NCBI GenBank assembly: GCA_964584415.1
Contig: CAZOZX010000006.1
Span: 1 to 42,298, forward strand
Direction of reading: 5' to 3'
Origin: PHAA01 sp964584415
Lineage (GTDB): Bacteria > Bacillota > Syntrophomonadia > Syntrophomonadales > Syntrophomonadaceae
Length of the DNA: 42,298 nucleotides
In this document: in pieces, positions 9,501-16,953 of the stretch
Numbering within the stretch: position 1 is the first letter of the stretch
Layout: the number at the start of each line of letters is the position of its first letter
Position numbers and translations under genes: made by a program
The notes under the pieces: model-generated
Told to the model about the DNA's origin: nothing
The model's database searches: none
The model's input: only the letters and a program-made list of their open reading frames with translations

Positions 9501-9949
9501 ACAGCTCGGTGTTCTTTGATGGGATTAACGAGGGAGAGATTTGCGAGGTTGAGGTAGAAGAAGGCAAAACCTTTATTATCAAACTGGTCAATATCGGTAA
9601 GGTCAACAAAGAAGGGGAGCGGAAGGTTTACTTCGAGGTTAATGGCAACCAACGGGAGATAACCATCGTCGACAAACAGTTCCAGAAGAAATTCGATGTT
9701 GAAATTGGCACTACCCTGATGGCCGATCCTGATGATAAGAAGCAAATAGGCGCCAGTATCCCGGGAACAGTCACCAAGATATTGGTCAAGGTTGGCGATG
9801 CTGTAAAAGCGGGACAAAGCCTGATCGTCATCGAGGCCATGAAGATGGAAACCCAGATAACCTCACCGATTGACGGAAGCGTGAAAAGTATCAGCGTTAC
9901 CCAGGATCAGCAGGTCAAAAACGGCGAATTGTTGATGAATCTGGATTAA
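6506..9949 (+). CDS. pyc: Pyruvate carboxylase, single-chain
   Basis: An 1147-aa protein with the complete one-chain bacterial architecture. It carboxylates pyruvate to oxaloacetate with ATP, bicarbonate and biotin (anaplerosis, gluconeogenesis, precursor supply). The biotin carboxylase domain covers about 1-455, with IANRGEIA at 12-19 and the ATP-grasp loop SAGGGGRGM at 166-174. The carboxyltransferase domain begins near residue 530 (LLLSDTTMRDAHQS). The PYC/OADA domain follows, and the C-terminal biotinyl domain has EAMKM with the biotinyl Lys at about 1113. Either ATG 6506 (8 nt after AGGAG) or ATG 6512 (6 nt after AGAGG) could be the start. A strong terminator follows, so it is probably monocistronic. 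Confidence 0.98.
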   Translation: MVMIKKFKKVLIANRGEIAIRIIRACHELGIRTVSVYSKEDKLGLFRTKSDESYLIGNNKGPVEAYLGIEEIIGLAQKKGVDAIHPGYGFLAENYEFAQKCIESGIVFIGPTPEMMDQLGDKIKSKIIASKVGVPTIPGVEQAIQSDQEALEFAKISGYPIMLKASAGGGGRGMRIVRNEKDLLREFHSAKNEARKAFGIDDIFIEKYLESPKHIEVQVLGDNYGNIVHLFERDCSIQRRHQKVIEFTPALAITDLQRKIICDDALKIARSVKYRNAGTVEFLLDKQGQHYFIEMNPRIQVEHTVSEIVTGIDIVQSQILIAQGYKLNSKEVGIPRQSSIKTRGYAIQCRVTTEDPSNSFAPDTGKIDVYRTAAGFGVRLDGGNGYTGSVISPYYDSLLVKVTAFSRTFEDAIQKAQRALREQVIGGVKTNDAFLLNVLSHPKFLQGECDTGFIDNTPELFDISPREDHEVKVLRFIGDKVVNESKGVKRDYDVPRVPKIPEHHKLHGTKQILEKKGPEGVVQWVKAQKKLLLSDTTMRDAHQSLTATRIRTVDMSRIAEATAYFGKDLFSLEMWGGATFDVAYRFLHESPWERLAELRHKIPNVMLQMLLRGSNAVGYTNYPDNVVRAFICEAADAGIDVFRIFDSLNWLKGMEVAIDETLKTGMIAEACVCYTGDILDNSRDKYSLDYYVRTAKELEKMGAHILGIKDMAGLLKPYAAVKLIRALKQEISIPIHLHTHDTSGNGVATVLMAAEAGVDIADTAFNSMAGATSQPALNSVVAALENTSRCTGINLDEIQELADYWDDVRPIYNQFESDLKSGTAEVYKYEIPGGQYSNLKPQVESFGLGHKFKEVKEMYKAVNDMLGDIVKVTPSSKLVGDLAIFMVKNDLTPENILEKGKTMSFPDSSISYFEGMMGQPFGGFPEELQKIVLKDRNPITTRPGELLEPVDFKAVEKHLNETFNMQASTRDVLSSALYPKVFEEYLLFRKEYGDLSRMNSSVFFDGINEGEICEVEVEEGKTFIIKLVNIGKVNKEGERKVYFEVNGNQREITIVDKQFQKKFDVEIGTTLMADPDDKKQIGASIPGTVTKILVKVGDAVKAGQSLIVIEAMKMETQITSPIDGSVKSISVTQDQQVKNGELLMNLD

Positions 9950-9962
9950 GCATCCTAGACTA

Positions 9963-10000
9963 AACAGGCCAAGGGTAAAATCCCTTGGCCTGTTATTTTG
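9963..10000 (+). terminator. Intrinsic terminator of pyc
   Basis: A perfect 13-bp stem AACAGGCCAAGGG / CCCTTGGCCTGTT with a 6-nt loop is followed by ATTTTG. It stands 13 bp after the pyc stop. The T-tract is short, but the stem is very strong. Confidence 0.88.
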
Positions 10001-10036
10001 CTGTTTGCAAAACTAAATAATCAACAAGTCACATTA

Positions 10037-10157
10037 GCAGACCGTGAAAAAAAGGCTCAGAACAAGGCAATCGGAACTGCTGCGATTAAGGCGTACCTAA
10101 GGTACGTCGATTGAGCAACAGTTCCGTATTAACGCAAGTATTTGCCTGTTTCCGGTC
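10037..10157. repeat. Palindromic repeat, copy 1 (right end diverged)
   Basis: The first of two direct copies 125 bp apart. It begins GCAGACCGTGAAAAAAAGG and carries nested inverted repeats: GGAACTG...CAGTTCC enclosing CGTACC...GGTACG. About 100 bp are nearly identical to copy 2. The last part, after TTAACGCA, differs and lacks the TGAGCCTTTTTT end of copy 2, so this copy looks truncated or altered at its right end. Confidence 0.85.
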
Positions 10158-10161
10158 CCGG

Positions 10162-10280
10162 GCAGACCGTGAAAAAAAGGCTCAGAACAAGGCAATCGGA
10201 ACTGCTGCGATTGAAACGTACTTAGGGTACGTTGATTGACCAACAGTTCCGTATTAACGCAGTTATGAGCCTTTTTTACC
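10162..10280. repeat. Palindromic repeat, copy 2 (complete, with terminal inverted repeats)
   Basis: It has perfect 12-bp terminal inverted repeats, AAAAAAGGCTCA (10173-10184) and TGAGCCTTTTTT (10266-10277). Inside are GGAACTG/CAGTTCC and a central AACGTAC-TTAGG-GTACGTT hairpin, so the whole roughly 105-bp unit can fold into one long hairpin ending in a U-tract. It sits between two convergent genes (pyc and the GerMN gene) and could also end transcription from either side. It resembles non-coding palindromic repeats (REP or MITE-like) scattered in clostridial genomes. No transposase lies next to it. Confidence 0.85.
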
Positions 10281-10288
10281 GGTATGGA

Positions 10289-11140
10289 TTATTGCCATTG
10301 AACGGGGATAATAACCTTATTAATATCGCTGCCATCTTTGGCGCTGGCCTCGAACACCTCAATCTGACCCTTTCCTGGTCCACTGGCGCTAAATACCAGA
10401 TCCGCGTTATAGTCACCCCGTCCCGGTGCACCTTCGCTGGCCATGGTATTTCCCTGGGCTATTATCGTGCCGTTGGCATCACGCAGCCGATAACTCACTG
10501 TCGCCTCAAAAACCCGGGCACTACCAGAAATTTTCACCGGGCTGCTGATTACCTGATCCTTAACCGGGGCCGTTACCCAAATGGCCGGCTCGAATACATT
10601 GGCAACGTCTCGTTTAAAAGGCTGCTCATACAATCCAACATGCCCCCACCAATCCATGCCTTTTTCCTTGGACCCATCCACGGTAAAGGCTACTTTCTGT
10701 ATGGTTGGAAATTCGGTCAGAGTATCAACTATACTGGCGATACCCAATGCTTCACCGCTGGATCCTACATTCGCCTTCAACACCTCCGCGGAAAAATCAA
10801 CGGTTGCTAAACCCTGGTCAACATTTATGCCCAGGATCTTAGTGTCAGCTGGCAGCACCCGGTAGGCACCGGCAGTAACCGGGGTCCCGCTTATCAGTTC
10901 ATTCAGGGCGGCTTTGGCAACCTCCGTGGTTTTTTCTACCTGATGAACTTCTCTGACCAGATACATATCGTTCTGCGAACTCTTCAGATAATATACTGCT
11001 ACATCCATCTTGACCGGTTCAACCGGGGTAGGTTGGTTGGGATCAGGCTGAGCTGGTTGCTGACTGCGCCGGCAGCCAGCTGAAACGACCACCAGCATCA
11101 ATAAAAGCATGATCAGAGCCAGGCTTCTTAAATTTCTCAC
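10289..11140 (-). CDS. GerMN/Gmad2 domain lipoprotein (sporulation/germination type)
   Basis: A 283-aa lipoprotein. It has a hydrophobic signal sequence with lipobox VSAGC (Cys23), then a Pro-rich linker. A GerMN domain follows (about 45-165; VYYLKSS...YLVREVH, LGINVDQGLATVDFS), then a C-terminal Gmad2 immunoglobulin-like domain (about 185-280; IWVTAPVKDQVISSPVKISG). GerMN domains occur in the spore germination protein GerM and in related envelope lipoproteins. The start is a GTG at 11140, 9-10 nt after GGAGG. A TATAAT lies at 11184-11179 without a clear -35. It is convergent with pyc across the repeats. An envelope role is firm; involvement in sporulation is inference from the domains. Confidence 0.92.
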   Translation of the reverse strand: MRNLRSLALIMLLLMLVVVSAGCRRSQQPAQPDPNQPTPVEPVKMDVAVYYLKSSQNDMYLVREVHQVEKTTEVAKAALNELISGTPVTAGAYRVLPADTKILGINVDQGLATVDFSAEVLKANVGSSGEALGIASIVDTLTEFPTIQKVAFTVDGSKEKGMDWWGHVGLYEQPFKRDVANVFEPAIWVTAPVKDQVISSPVKISGSARVFEATVSYRLRDANGTIIAQGNTMASEGAPGRGDYNADLVFSASGPGKGQIEVFEASAKDGSDINKVIIPVQWQ

Positions 11141-11319
11141 AGGCTTATACCTCCACTTTTATAATGACACCTTTGTTTATTATACAACTTTAAGGGTGTT
11201 ATTCTTTCCTGTTCATGAGATACTTGGATTATATTTTACCCAGGTAAATAACCATCGATTCGGAGGGAGGCCATTTAATGCGGTCGATTTACATTAATCA
11301 GGATTCGAGGGGGAATTGT

Positions 11320-11490
11320 ATGAAACAGTCAGGTGCTTCCAACGGGATTTATGGTCTTGGTTTCATTGGAGCCCTAATATTCTACATCCAACAGGCAACC
11401 AGCTTTGGCGGCGGGGTGGTTGGTTTCCTGAAAGCCTTGGTATGGCCGGCATTTCTGGTTTACGACCTGCTAAAGTATATTAACATGTAG
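11320..11490 (+). CDS. Small conserved membrane protein
   Basis: A 56-aa protein starting at the ATG after GAGGGGGAATTGT. The reading frame extends upstream to 11278 without a ribosome site. Two short hydrophobic segments contain YGLGFIGALIFYIQQATSF and GFLKALVWPAFLVYDLLKYI. I recall this combination from small uncharacterised proteins common in Firmicutes and cyanobacteria. It lies 24 bp before the DUF1294 gene, so the two are probably co-transcribed. The function is unknown. Confidence 0.8.
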   Translation: MKQSGASNGIYGLGFIGALIFYIQQATSFGGGVVGFLKALVWPAFLVYDLLKYINM

Positions 11491-11514
11491 TGTATGTTGC
11501 TGGGATAAGGTTAA

Positions 11515-11796
11515 ATGGCATTGGACAAACTCATTCAAGACAATATTCTGATTTACCTGGTATTGATCAATATCCTGACCATGGCAATTTTTGGGCTGGA
11601 CAAATGGCTGGCTAAGCAGGGGATGTACAGAGTGCCAGAGAAAACTCTGCTGGGGCTGGTTGCAGCCGGTGGAGGGCTCGGCGGTCTCGCTGGAATGTAT
11701 CTATTCCATCATAAAACCCGCGTAGCCAAATTCCGCTGGGGCATACCTGCCATTATGGTTACAGAATTGTTTTTATTGTACTATCTGGGTCGTTAG
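11515..11796 (+). CDS. DUF1294 family membrane protein
   Basis: A 93-aa protein with a hydrophobic N-terminal segment (ILIYLVLINILTMAIFGLDK), the family-typical GLDKWLAK...RVPEKTLL stretch, then GGGLGGLAGMYLFHHKTRVAKFRWGIP and a last membrane helix. The HKT/KFRWGIP-like part is the signature of DUF1294. It is the second gene of a small plus-strand pair with the 56-aa protein, behind AAGGTTAA. The function of the family is not established. Confidence 0.9.
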   Translation: MALDKLIQDNILIYLVLINILTMAIFGLDKWLAKQGMYRVPEKTLLGLVAAGGGLGGLAGMYLFHHKTRVAKFRWGIPAIMVTELFLLYYLGR

Positions 11797-11809
11797 GGTT
11801 TCGTTACAA

Positions 11810-11983
11810 TTACTCGGTTTCAACAAAATCCTCTTTGGGAGCCCCACAAACCGGGCAGACCCATTCATCAGGCAGGTCTTCGAAACTGATTCCGGGGACT
11901 ATGTCGCTATCGGGGTCCCCGACCCTGGGATCATAGATATAACCGCATACAGAACATTCATATTTGGTGTCGGCATCAGCCAT
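11810..11983 (-). CDS. Rubredoxin
   Basis: A 57-aa electron carrier with one Fe bound by four Cys. The two knuckles are YECSVCGYIYD (residues 8-18) and WVCPVCGAPKEDF, with the usual DP...G..PG..FEDLPDEW between them. In anaerobes, rubredoxin commonly donates electrons to oxygen or superoxide reductases and to diiron proteins such as rubrerythrin. None of these lies beside it. The ATG at 11983 is preceded by GGAAGGAGAATAATC. It is convergent with the DUF1294 gene, 13 bp away. Confidence 0.97.
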   Translation of the reverse strand: MADADTKYECSVCGYIYDPRVGDPDSDIVPGISFEDLPDEWVCPVCGAPKEDFVETE

Positions 11984-12232
11984 GATTATTCTCCTTCCAA
12001 GTTGTCGCCCGTTATTACTGTATTTAAGTCAATTAGGTAATATGGTGTCCCACGTTTATTTTAGCATGCTTAAAATACTTAGCAGTATTGTAAGCGATGA
12101 GACTGCCTTTTATCAACATTTGAATAAACCAAATATGAACATGTATAATAACTGGAAATCAGGAAAACAACCACCAAGAAGCCGCCCTTGAGGGTTGGCA
12201 GAAGGCATAATACTGACGAGGGGGAAGAGTTC

Positions 12233-12718
12233 ATGACAGAGAAGGATAGTAGTGATTGGACCGACACCAGTGAGGTGAAAAAAGAATATCGTACCGATGA
12301 TCTCATAGTATACTGGTATCCCCGGCAGTGTTCACATGCCGGCAAATGTTGGGGCAATTTGCTGACAGTTTTCGATCCGGACAAAAAGCCCTGGATTAAT
12401 CTTGTCAACGCTAGTGCGGAGGAGATTATCAAGACTATTGATCTTTGCCCCTCGGACGCTTTAAAGTACAAACTTACCGAAGGATCCAAGGTAGACCCGT
12501 CGTTGGCCAGGGGACCAGGATCAGTGGACTATGGGGTTGTTCCAACCGAATTTGTAACTATCAAAATGGTCCGCAATGGGCCGTTGGTAGTTAAAGGTGC
12601 TGCCAAAATAATGGATCCGGATGGCAAACTAATCAAGGAATCGAACCATATTGTCCTATGTACCTGTGGGAAAACCGGTAACAAACCTTTCTGTGACGGG
12701 TCCCACGCCCGCCAATAG
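12233..12718 (+). CDS. Fer4_19 (YjdI-type) plus CDGSH iron-sulfur fusion protein
   Basis: A 161-aa protein with two iron-sulfur modules. The N-terminal half (about 15-85) matches the divergent mono-cluster ferredoxin domain Fer4_19: VYWYPRQCSHAGKC...DLCPSDALKY. The C-terminal half (about 95-161) is a CDGSH domain with CTCGKTGNKPFCDGSHA, the C-X-C...C-X8-H ligand set for a 2Fe-2S cluster with one His ligand. The ATG at 12233 follows GAGGGGGAAGA; 15 upstream in-frame codons lack a ribosome site. CDGSH proteins take part in redox sensing or cluster transfer. It lies next to rubredoxin, on the opposite strand. The exact role is unknown. Confidence 0.92.
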   Translation: MTEKDSSDWTDTSEVKKEYRTDDLIVYWYPRQCSHAGKCWGNLLTVFDPDKKPWINLVNASAEEIIKTIDLCPSDALKYKLTEGSKVDPSLARGPGSVDYGVVPTEFVTIKMVRNGPLVVKGAAKIMDPDGKLIKESNHIVLCTCGKTGNKPFCDGSHARQ

Positions 12719-12729
12719 TTTCTTAAAAT

Positions 12730-12776
12730 AAAACAGGGAAGCAAGTTGTAATACTTGCCTCCCTGTTTTTTGTTTT
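12730..12776. terminator. Bidirectional terminator between Fer4_19-CDGSH and bactofilin-like genes
   Basis: A 17-bp stem with one mismatch (AAAACAGGGAAGCAAGT / ACTTGCCTCCCTGTTTT, 12730-12768; loop TGTAA-like) has A-runs on the left and T-runs on the right. It fits the convergent gene ends on both sides. Confidence 0.9.
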
Positions 12777-12779
12777 TCT

Positions 12780-13934
12780 TTAGGCCACCGGTTGTCGCCA
12801 CCTGGCTATCGCGGTTATAACCAAGCCCAAAGCTATCGAGGCAATAATCAGGCTTATAAAGAATCCTACCATGGGGATCTTGGCGGCCACCGCCAGTATC
12901 AATAAAGTTATGACAAAAGCGCCAATTATAGTGCCTTTACCCTCCCAATTGTTCCGTTCCGCCAATAGCCGTACGATATAGTCAGAAACCAGTACCTTGG
13001 CCAGGCAGAGAACGAGAATATACATAAACAATAATATGAAGGCCAGGGGAATCCCCACCACCGTGATCAATAACACAAATACCGCCAGCGGTACCACCAG
13101 TAAAGTCAGGAACCCCCAGCCCAGCTTAGGCAGGAAAGGTCCATAATTAGCTTGGCTAGCCCGGGGCAGCAGGCGCGGGAAAATCAGATAGAATGCACCC
13201 CAGATAATGAAACCGGCTATTATTGATATAATTACGGCGGTCCAGGCTATACCATGAGCTATCCCTTGCGGAATGTCCACATTTCTCTCCGGTCTGGCCA
13301 CCGGCGGCAGTTGGTTTATGGAGCTAATTTTAGCGGCTGGGTCAATCTGGGCGGCATTCGCCGAACGATAAGTTAAAGATCCGTTTACAACAGCTGTAGG
13401 GCCAATATTCAGATTTTGTACATCCCATATCTGAACATTGCCGTTAATCGGCCCCTGCAAGAATATTTGATTGCCGCTGCCCATAGCTTGACCCTTGATA
13501 GTTCCGCGCATGGTAACTGTGTTACCAAACAACATGACATCCCTATAAACGTTGGCTGGCTCCCGCAGGGAGATGGTATTGGCGGCGGCCGTTATACTTC
13601 CCCCAACTGTGGATCCAATATCGATTGTGTTGCCAGCTATCCTGATGTCGCCGCTAACCGGTCCATTTATGCTAATGGTATTGGCAGCAGCAATTACATC
13701 ACCGTTAACGCTCCCATTGATAGTTATAGAAGACCCGGCTGCAAAAACATCACCTTCAACATTGGCATTAACGGTAAGATTATTGCCGGAGATGAATAAT
13801 GGGCCGGATAAACTACCGGCGGGAACATTAACCATATCACCAGTTCTGGTTTCAACCGCGGCGGCAGCCAAGGTCCAAGCCAAAACAAGCATAGAGGTCA
13901 ACAGAATCATCCATCTGATTTTACCTACACGCAT
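12780..13934 (-). CDS. Membrane protein with bactofilin-like (polymer-forming) repeat domain
   Basis: A 384-aa protein. An N-terminal signal peptide (about 1-26, ending AAAAVE) is followed by a beta-helical repeat region (about 35-190). There GD(V/I)xAAxxxIxxxG-type units recur, such as VEGDVFAAGSSITI, VNGDVIAAANTISI and VSGDIRIAGNTIDI, as in bactofilin/polymer-forming domains. Then come a linker and four to five transmembrane segments. The repeat domain is probably outside the cytoplasmic membrane, unlike classical cytosolic bactofilins. The ATG at 13934 follows AAAAAGGGGTGAAATT. It may scaffold envelope structures; no specific function is known. Confidence 0.85.
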   Translation of the reverse strand: MRVGKIRWMILLTSMLVLAWTLAAAAVETRTGDMVNVPAGSLSGPLFISGNNLTVNANVEGDVFAAGSSITINGSVNGDVIAAANTISINGPVSGDIRIAGNTIDIGSTVGGSITAAANTISLREPANVYRDVMLFGNTVTMRGTIKGQAMGSGNQIFLQGPINGNVQIWDVQNLNIGPTAVVNGSLTYRSANAAQIDPAAKISSINQLPPVARPERNVDIPQGIAHGIAWTAVIISIIAGFIIWGAFYLIFPRLLPRASQANYGPFLPKLGWGFLTLLVVPLAVFVLLITVVGIPLAFILLFMYILVLCLAKVLVSDYIVRLLAERNNWEGKGTIIGAFVITLLILAVAAKIPMVGFFISLIIASIALGLVITAIARWRQPVA

Positions 13935-14002
13935 AATTTCACCCCTTTTTACAAGTTTAATTTCCGGGGAAATCCCAATCGCATTTCTCACCTCCTGAAC
14001 TC

Positions 14003-14040
14003 AAATGGGGACAGGAGCACGCTTCAATCTGACCCCAATT
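14003..14040. repeat. Short REP-like palindrome
   Basis: AAATGGGGACAG and CTGACCCCAATT form an imperfect inverted repeat around a GAGCACGCTTCAAT loop, in the gap between divergent genes. The GGGGACAGG...CCCC type of palindrome resembles REP sequences mobilised by Y1/RAYT transposases in Firmicutes. No such transposase is in the window. Confidence 0.5.
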
Positions 14041-14242
14041 AAGCAAGATTATGTAGAGAAATCGTGAAAAGATGAGGAATCTAAAACTAGTTTATATAAA
14101 CATAATATCACATAGTCATCCAATAAATGCTAGTCTTGTCCTACCATCAATAAACCGCAGCCATTCTCAATATCAAAACGTCATAATTTTGGTTGGCAAA
14201 GGCAATATTATAAACGAATTTAATAATGGAGGTTATGAAATA

Positions 14243-14716
14243 ATGGACAAGCGGGTAATTGGTTATTTCGAAGACAACCGGCAGGCCGAGCAAGCCCTCC
14301 GGGAACTCAAGGGTAAGGGATTCCATGAGATATCCATATTAGGCAACGAAAAAAGCGAGCAGTCCGGCAGCCGTGACAGCAGGCGCTCAACTTCTACCTT
14401 ATCCAGCGGCACCATGACTGGCGGTGCTCTAGGTGGATTAGCGGGATTGGCCCTGGGGGCGGGAGCGCTGACAATACCAGGTATCGGACCTATATTGGCC
14501 CTGGGCCCTTTGGCTATGGTCCTGGGCGGGGCTGTAACCGGTGGAATTGCCGGTGCATTGGTAGATTACGGTATTCCTAAAGAGCAGAGCGAATTTTATG
14601 AGGGCAAAATCAGAGAAGGCAACACGGTTATGGTGCTGAAAGCTGATGAACAACAAATTGATGAAGTTGCCCGGGTTATGAGGAATTTCGGGGCCAAGGA
14701 TGTACGGGTACACTAA
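14243..14716 (+). CDS. YflT-like general stress domain protein with glycine-zipper segment
   Basis: A 157-aa protein. The N-terminal part (RVIGYFEDNRQAEQALRELK, KGFHEISIL) matches the heat-induced YflT/general stress 17M-like domain. It is followed by a Ser-rich linker and two glycine-rich hydrophobic stretches (about 60-105; GGALGGLAGLALGAGAL, GGAVTGGIAGALVDYGIP) that could insert in membranes. The C-terminus (EFYEGKIREGNTVMVLKAD) is the second half of the family fold. The ATG at 14243 has GGAGGT 9 nt upstream; 57 upstream in-frame codons are not used. It is a monocistronic unit ending at the terminator near 14765. Confidence 0.85.
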   Translation: MDKRVIGYFEDNRQAEQALRELKGKGFHEISILGNEKSEQSGSRDSRRSTSTLSSGTMTGGALGGLAGLALGAGALTIPGIGPILALGPLAMVLGGAVTGGIAGALVDYGIPKEQSEFYEGKIREGNTVMVLKADEQQIDEVARVMRNFGAKDVRVH

Positions 14717-14764
14717 AACAGTAACGAAAATTGCTTTTAGGTCAGAACGAACGATAAAGGCACC

Positions 14765-14797
14765 GGCACCTTTTGGAGCAGGTGCCAATCTTTTTCC
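14765..14797 (+). terminator. Intrinsic terminator after the YflT-like gene
   Basis: The 6-bp stem GGCACC...GGTGCC with a 10-nt loop is followed by AATCTTTTTC, 49 bp after the stop. Confidence 0.65.
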
Positions 14798-14928
14798 TGG
14801 CTGACGAAGCCATAGTAATCACATCACTTGATAATGCAAACTGTTTGGTTAATCATTATACTATTAGGTAGAAACAGGTAATTATGTCTGAAAAGAATTA
14901 GAAATCATTTCTATAAAGGGAGGCCGTT

Positions 14929-16182
14929 ATGCGCAACATGAAAGCGGTCGCAACTACCTTGCTGCTGTTAGCTGTTCTGGGCTCGGTCATCTCATGGAAC
15001 TTCCGGGCCAATTTTACCGGCGGGCTTCTATTTGCCGCTTTTGAAGCAGCGCTGGTCGGCGCCCTGGCCGATTGGTTTGCAGTAGTGGCCCTCTTTCGTC
15101 ATCCCCTGGGATTAAAGTTTATTCCTCATACCGCGATCATACCTAATAACCGGGAAAGAATCATTGAAGCTATTGTTAAGATTGTAGAAACCGATTGGTT
15201 GAGTCTCGAATTTATTTCCGACAAAGTTCAAGCTTACCCCCTCATCGATGGCATCACCGCTGCTCTGCAAACCGACCAGGCCCGCCGGGGACTGGAAGAA
15301 GCTGCTCAATCGATCAGCACTAATATTATCCAGAACCTGGAGCCTGAGAAGATGTCCGAATTTACCCATCTGGTTTTAGCCGAAAATCTGGACGAGTTAA
15401 ACATTTCACCCGGACTGGTTATTAGCCTGGAAGACAGCGTAAAGCACCTATATAGCGAGGATGTAATTAATCTAGTGATTGATTGGGCCATCGCATCGAC
15501 CAAAGGGGAGGAATTTGAAAAAGGTATCCGGCGTATTTTAAGCAGGGCCGCTTCCGATTACTCTAACCAGGGAACATTTTTACGCAGGTTAGGAAAAGGT
15601 CTAGGGGAGAGCCTGGATATAGTCAATTATGATGAAGCTGCGGATATTTTGGCCCGCCGGGTCAATCATTTTCTGATCGAGATGAAGTCGCCGCAACACC
15701 ATTTACACCAAAAGATCAAACACGAGATTGAAAACCTGCAGCTTATTGATCCCTTATCCGCTTCCACCATATTCAGCGACGCGCTGCGCAAATTTATTGG
15801 TACAGAGGCTGGTTTGAATGCAACCACAGAGTTGTTCGCGGCAGTGAAGGAACAAATGTTGAAAGATAGTGAGCGGGGTTTTCCCCTGGTGAGCTATCTG
15901 ACCACTATAATCCTGGAGCAAATCGCTGTAATCCAACAGGATGAGGTACGGAAGGCTGATCTGGAAGCCTGGGTAAAGAGCAAAATTATGAGCCTATTGG
16001 AGCGTTATCATGGTGTGATCGGTAAAATGGTCAGGGAAAAACTGCAAAGTCTGAATGATGCCGGGCTGGTACAATCCCTGGAAGACAAGGTTGGGGATGA
16101 CTTACAGTGGATTAGGGTTAACGGTACGGTGATCGGGGCCCTGGTAGGAATAGGCCAGTATCTGATTTTACATTTGCTGTAG
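14929..16182 (+). CDS. DUF445 family membrane protein
   Basis: A 417-aa protein of the DUF445 (YjiN-like) family. TM helices lie at both ends (LLLLAVLGSVISW near 11-23; a last one at IGALVGIGQYLILHLL). Directly after the first is the family signature EAALVGALADWFAVVALFRHPLG followed by PHTAIIPNNRERI. The middle 300 residues are long amphipathic helices. The ATG at 14929 follows GGGAGGCCGTT. It starts a run of four plus-strand envelope genes with short gaps (25 bp to the LiaF-like gene). The molecular function of the family is unknown. Confidence 0.92.
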   Translation: MRNMKAVATTLLLLAVLGSVISWNFRANFTGGLLFAAFEAALVGALADWFAVVALFRHPLGLKFIPHTAIIPNNRERIIEAIVKIVETDWLSLEFISDKVQAYPLIDGITAALQTDQARRGLEEAAQSISTNIIQNLEPEKMSEFTHLVLAENLDELNISPGLVISLEDSVKHLYSEDVINLVIDWAIASTKGEEFEKGIRRILSRAASDYSNQGTFLRRLGKGLGESLDIVNYDEAADILARRVNHFLIEMKSPQHHLHQKIKHEIENLQLIDPLSASTIFSDALRKFIGTEAGLNATTELFAAVKEQMLKDSERGFPLVSYLTTIILEQIAVIQQDEVRKADLEAWVKSKIMSLLERYHGVIGKMVREKLQSLNDAGLVQSLEDKVGDDLQWIRVNGTVIGALVGIGQYLILHLL

Positions 16183-16207
16183 CAACAGTATAAAGGAGGT
16201 ACTTATT

Positions 16208-16927
16208 ATGGAAAAGTCATACGGGAGATATATTGTAGGCCTGATAATAATAGGGTTTGGAGCTGTTGCTTTGCTCAATAACTTTGGGGTAACAGCCATA
16301 AGTCTGGGTTATGTATTCAACCTGTTATGGCCCATCCTCTTCATAATTGCGGGTGTGAACTGGATTACCCGCGGCGGCCGGGGCGACCATGGCCAACTAG
16401 CCAATCTGGTCACGGGCGGTGTTCTGGTAGGAGTCGGGGTTATCTTCCTGGGAGGCAACGCTGGCCTATTTGATGTCGATACGACTGCTTTTTGGAAAGG
16501 GTTCTGGCCGGTAATTATAATTTTGATAGGGATAAACATCCTTTTCAAAAACCAGCACAATTTCGGCGGAAACATCGCCATTATGGGAGCGGTTGATAAA
16601 ACCAGGGATACCTGGGAACTCAGCAGCGGAGAATACACAGCAGTTATGGGTGGCATTGATCTGGATATCCGCAAAGCTAATTTTACCCAGCGGGTAATTG
16701 ATCTTAACCTGACCGCGATTATGGGGGGTATAACTATTATTGTACCGGAGGATATAGCGATTAGCTGCCAGGGTACAGCTATACTGGGTGGGGTGGATTT
16801 ATTGGGTAAAGGTTCCGGCGGGATTGTAGGCAGCGCCACTCTGCAAACCGGCGATCTGCAAAATGCCGCCAAAATACTGAACTTGCGCTGCACCTGTATC
16901 ATGGGGGGTATTGAAATCAAGCGCTGA
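16208..16927 (+). CDS. LiaF-like cell-wall stress membrane protein (YvqF/4TMS type)
   Basis: A 239-aa protein with four N-terminal transmembrane helices (about 9-115) arranged as in LiaI/LiaF. The C-terminal beta-rich domain has the repeated (A)IMGGI motif: AVMGGIDLDI, AIMGGITIIVPEDI, AILGGVDLLGKG, CIMGGIEIKR. In Bacillus, LiaF restrains the LiaRS two-component system that senses lipid II-targeting antibiotics. No histidine kinase or regulator pair is in the window, so here it may act alone or on a distant system. AAAGGAGGTACTTATT precedes the ATG. It is probably co-transcribed with the DUF445 and DUF975 genes. Confidence 0.9.
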   Translation: MEKSYGRYIVGLIIIGFGAVALLNNFGVTAISLGYVFNLLWPILFIIAGVNWITRGGRGDHGQLANLVTGGVLVGVGVIFLGGNAGLFDVDTTAFWKGFWPVIIILIGINILFKNQHNFGGNIAIMGAVDKTRDTWELSSGEYTAVMGGIDLDIRKANFTQRVIDLNLTAIMGGITIIVPEDIAISCQGTAILGGVDLLGKGSGGIVGSATLQTGDLQNAAKILNLRCTCIMGGIEIKR

Positions 16928-16953
16928 TAAATAAATTTTATGGAGGGATGGGT

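Noticed and set aside
11964..12191. 75-codon plus-strand frame over the rubredoxin promoter region
   Set aside because: It overlaps the start of rubredoxin on the other strand and shows no ribosome site or family likeness.
16309..16920. 203-codon minus-strand frame inside the LiaF-like gene
   Set aside because: It is antisense to a well-supported gene, Pro/Ile-rich, with no start signals; an antisense shadow of repeated Gly-Gly-Ile codons.
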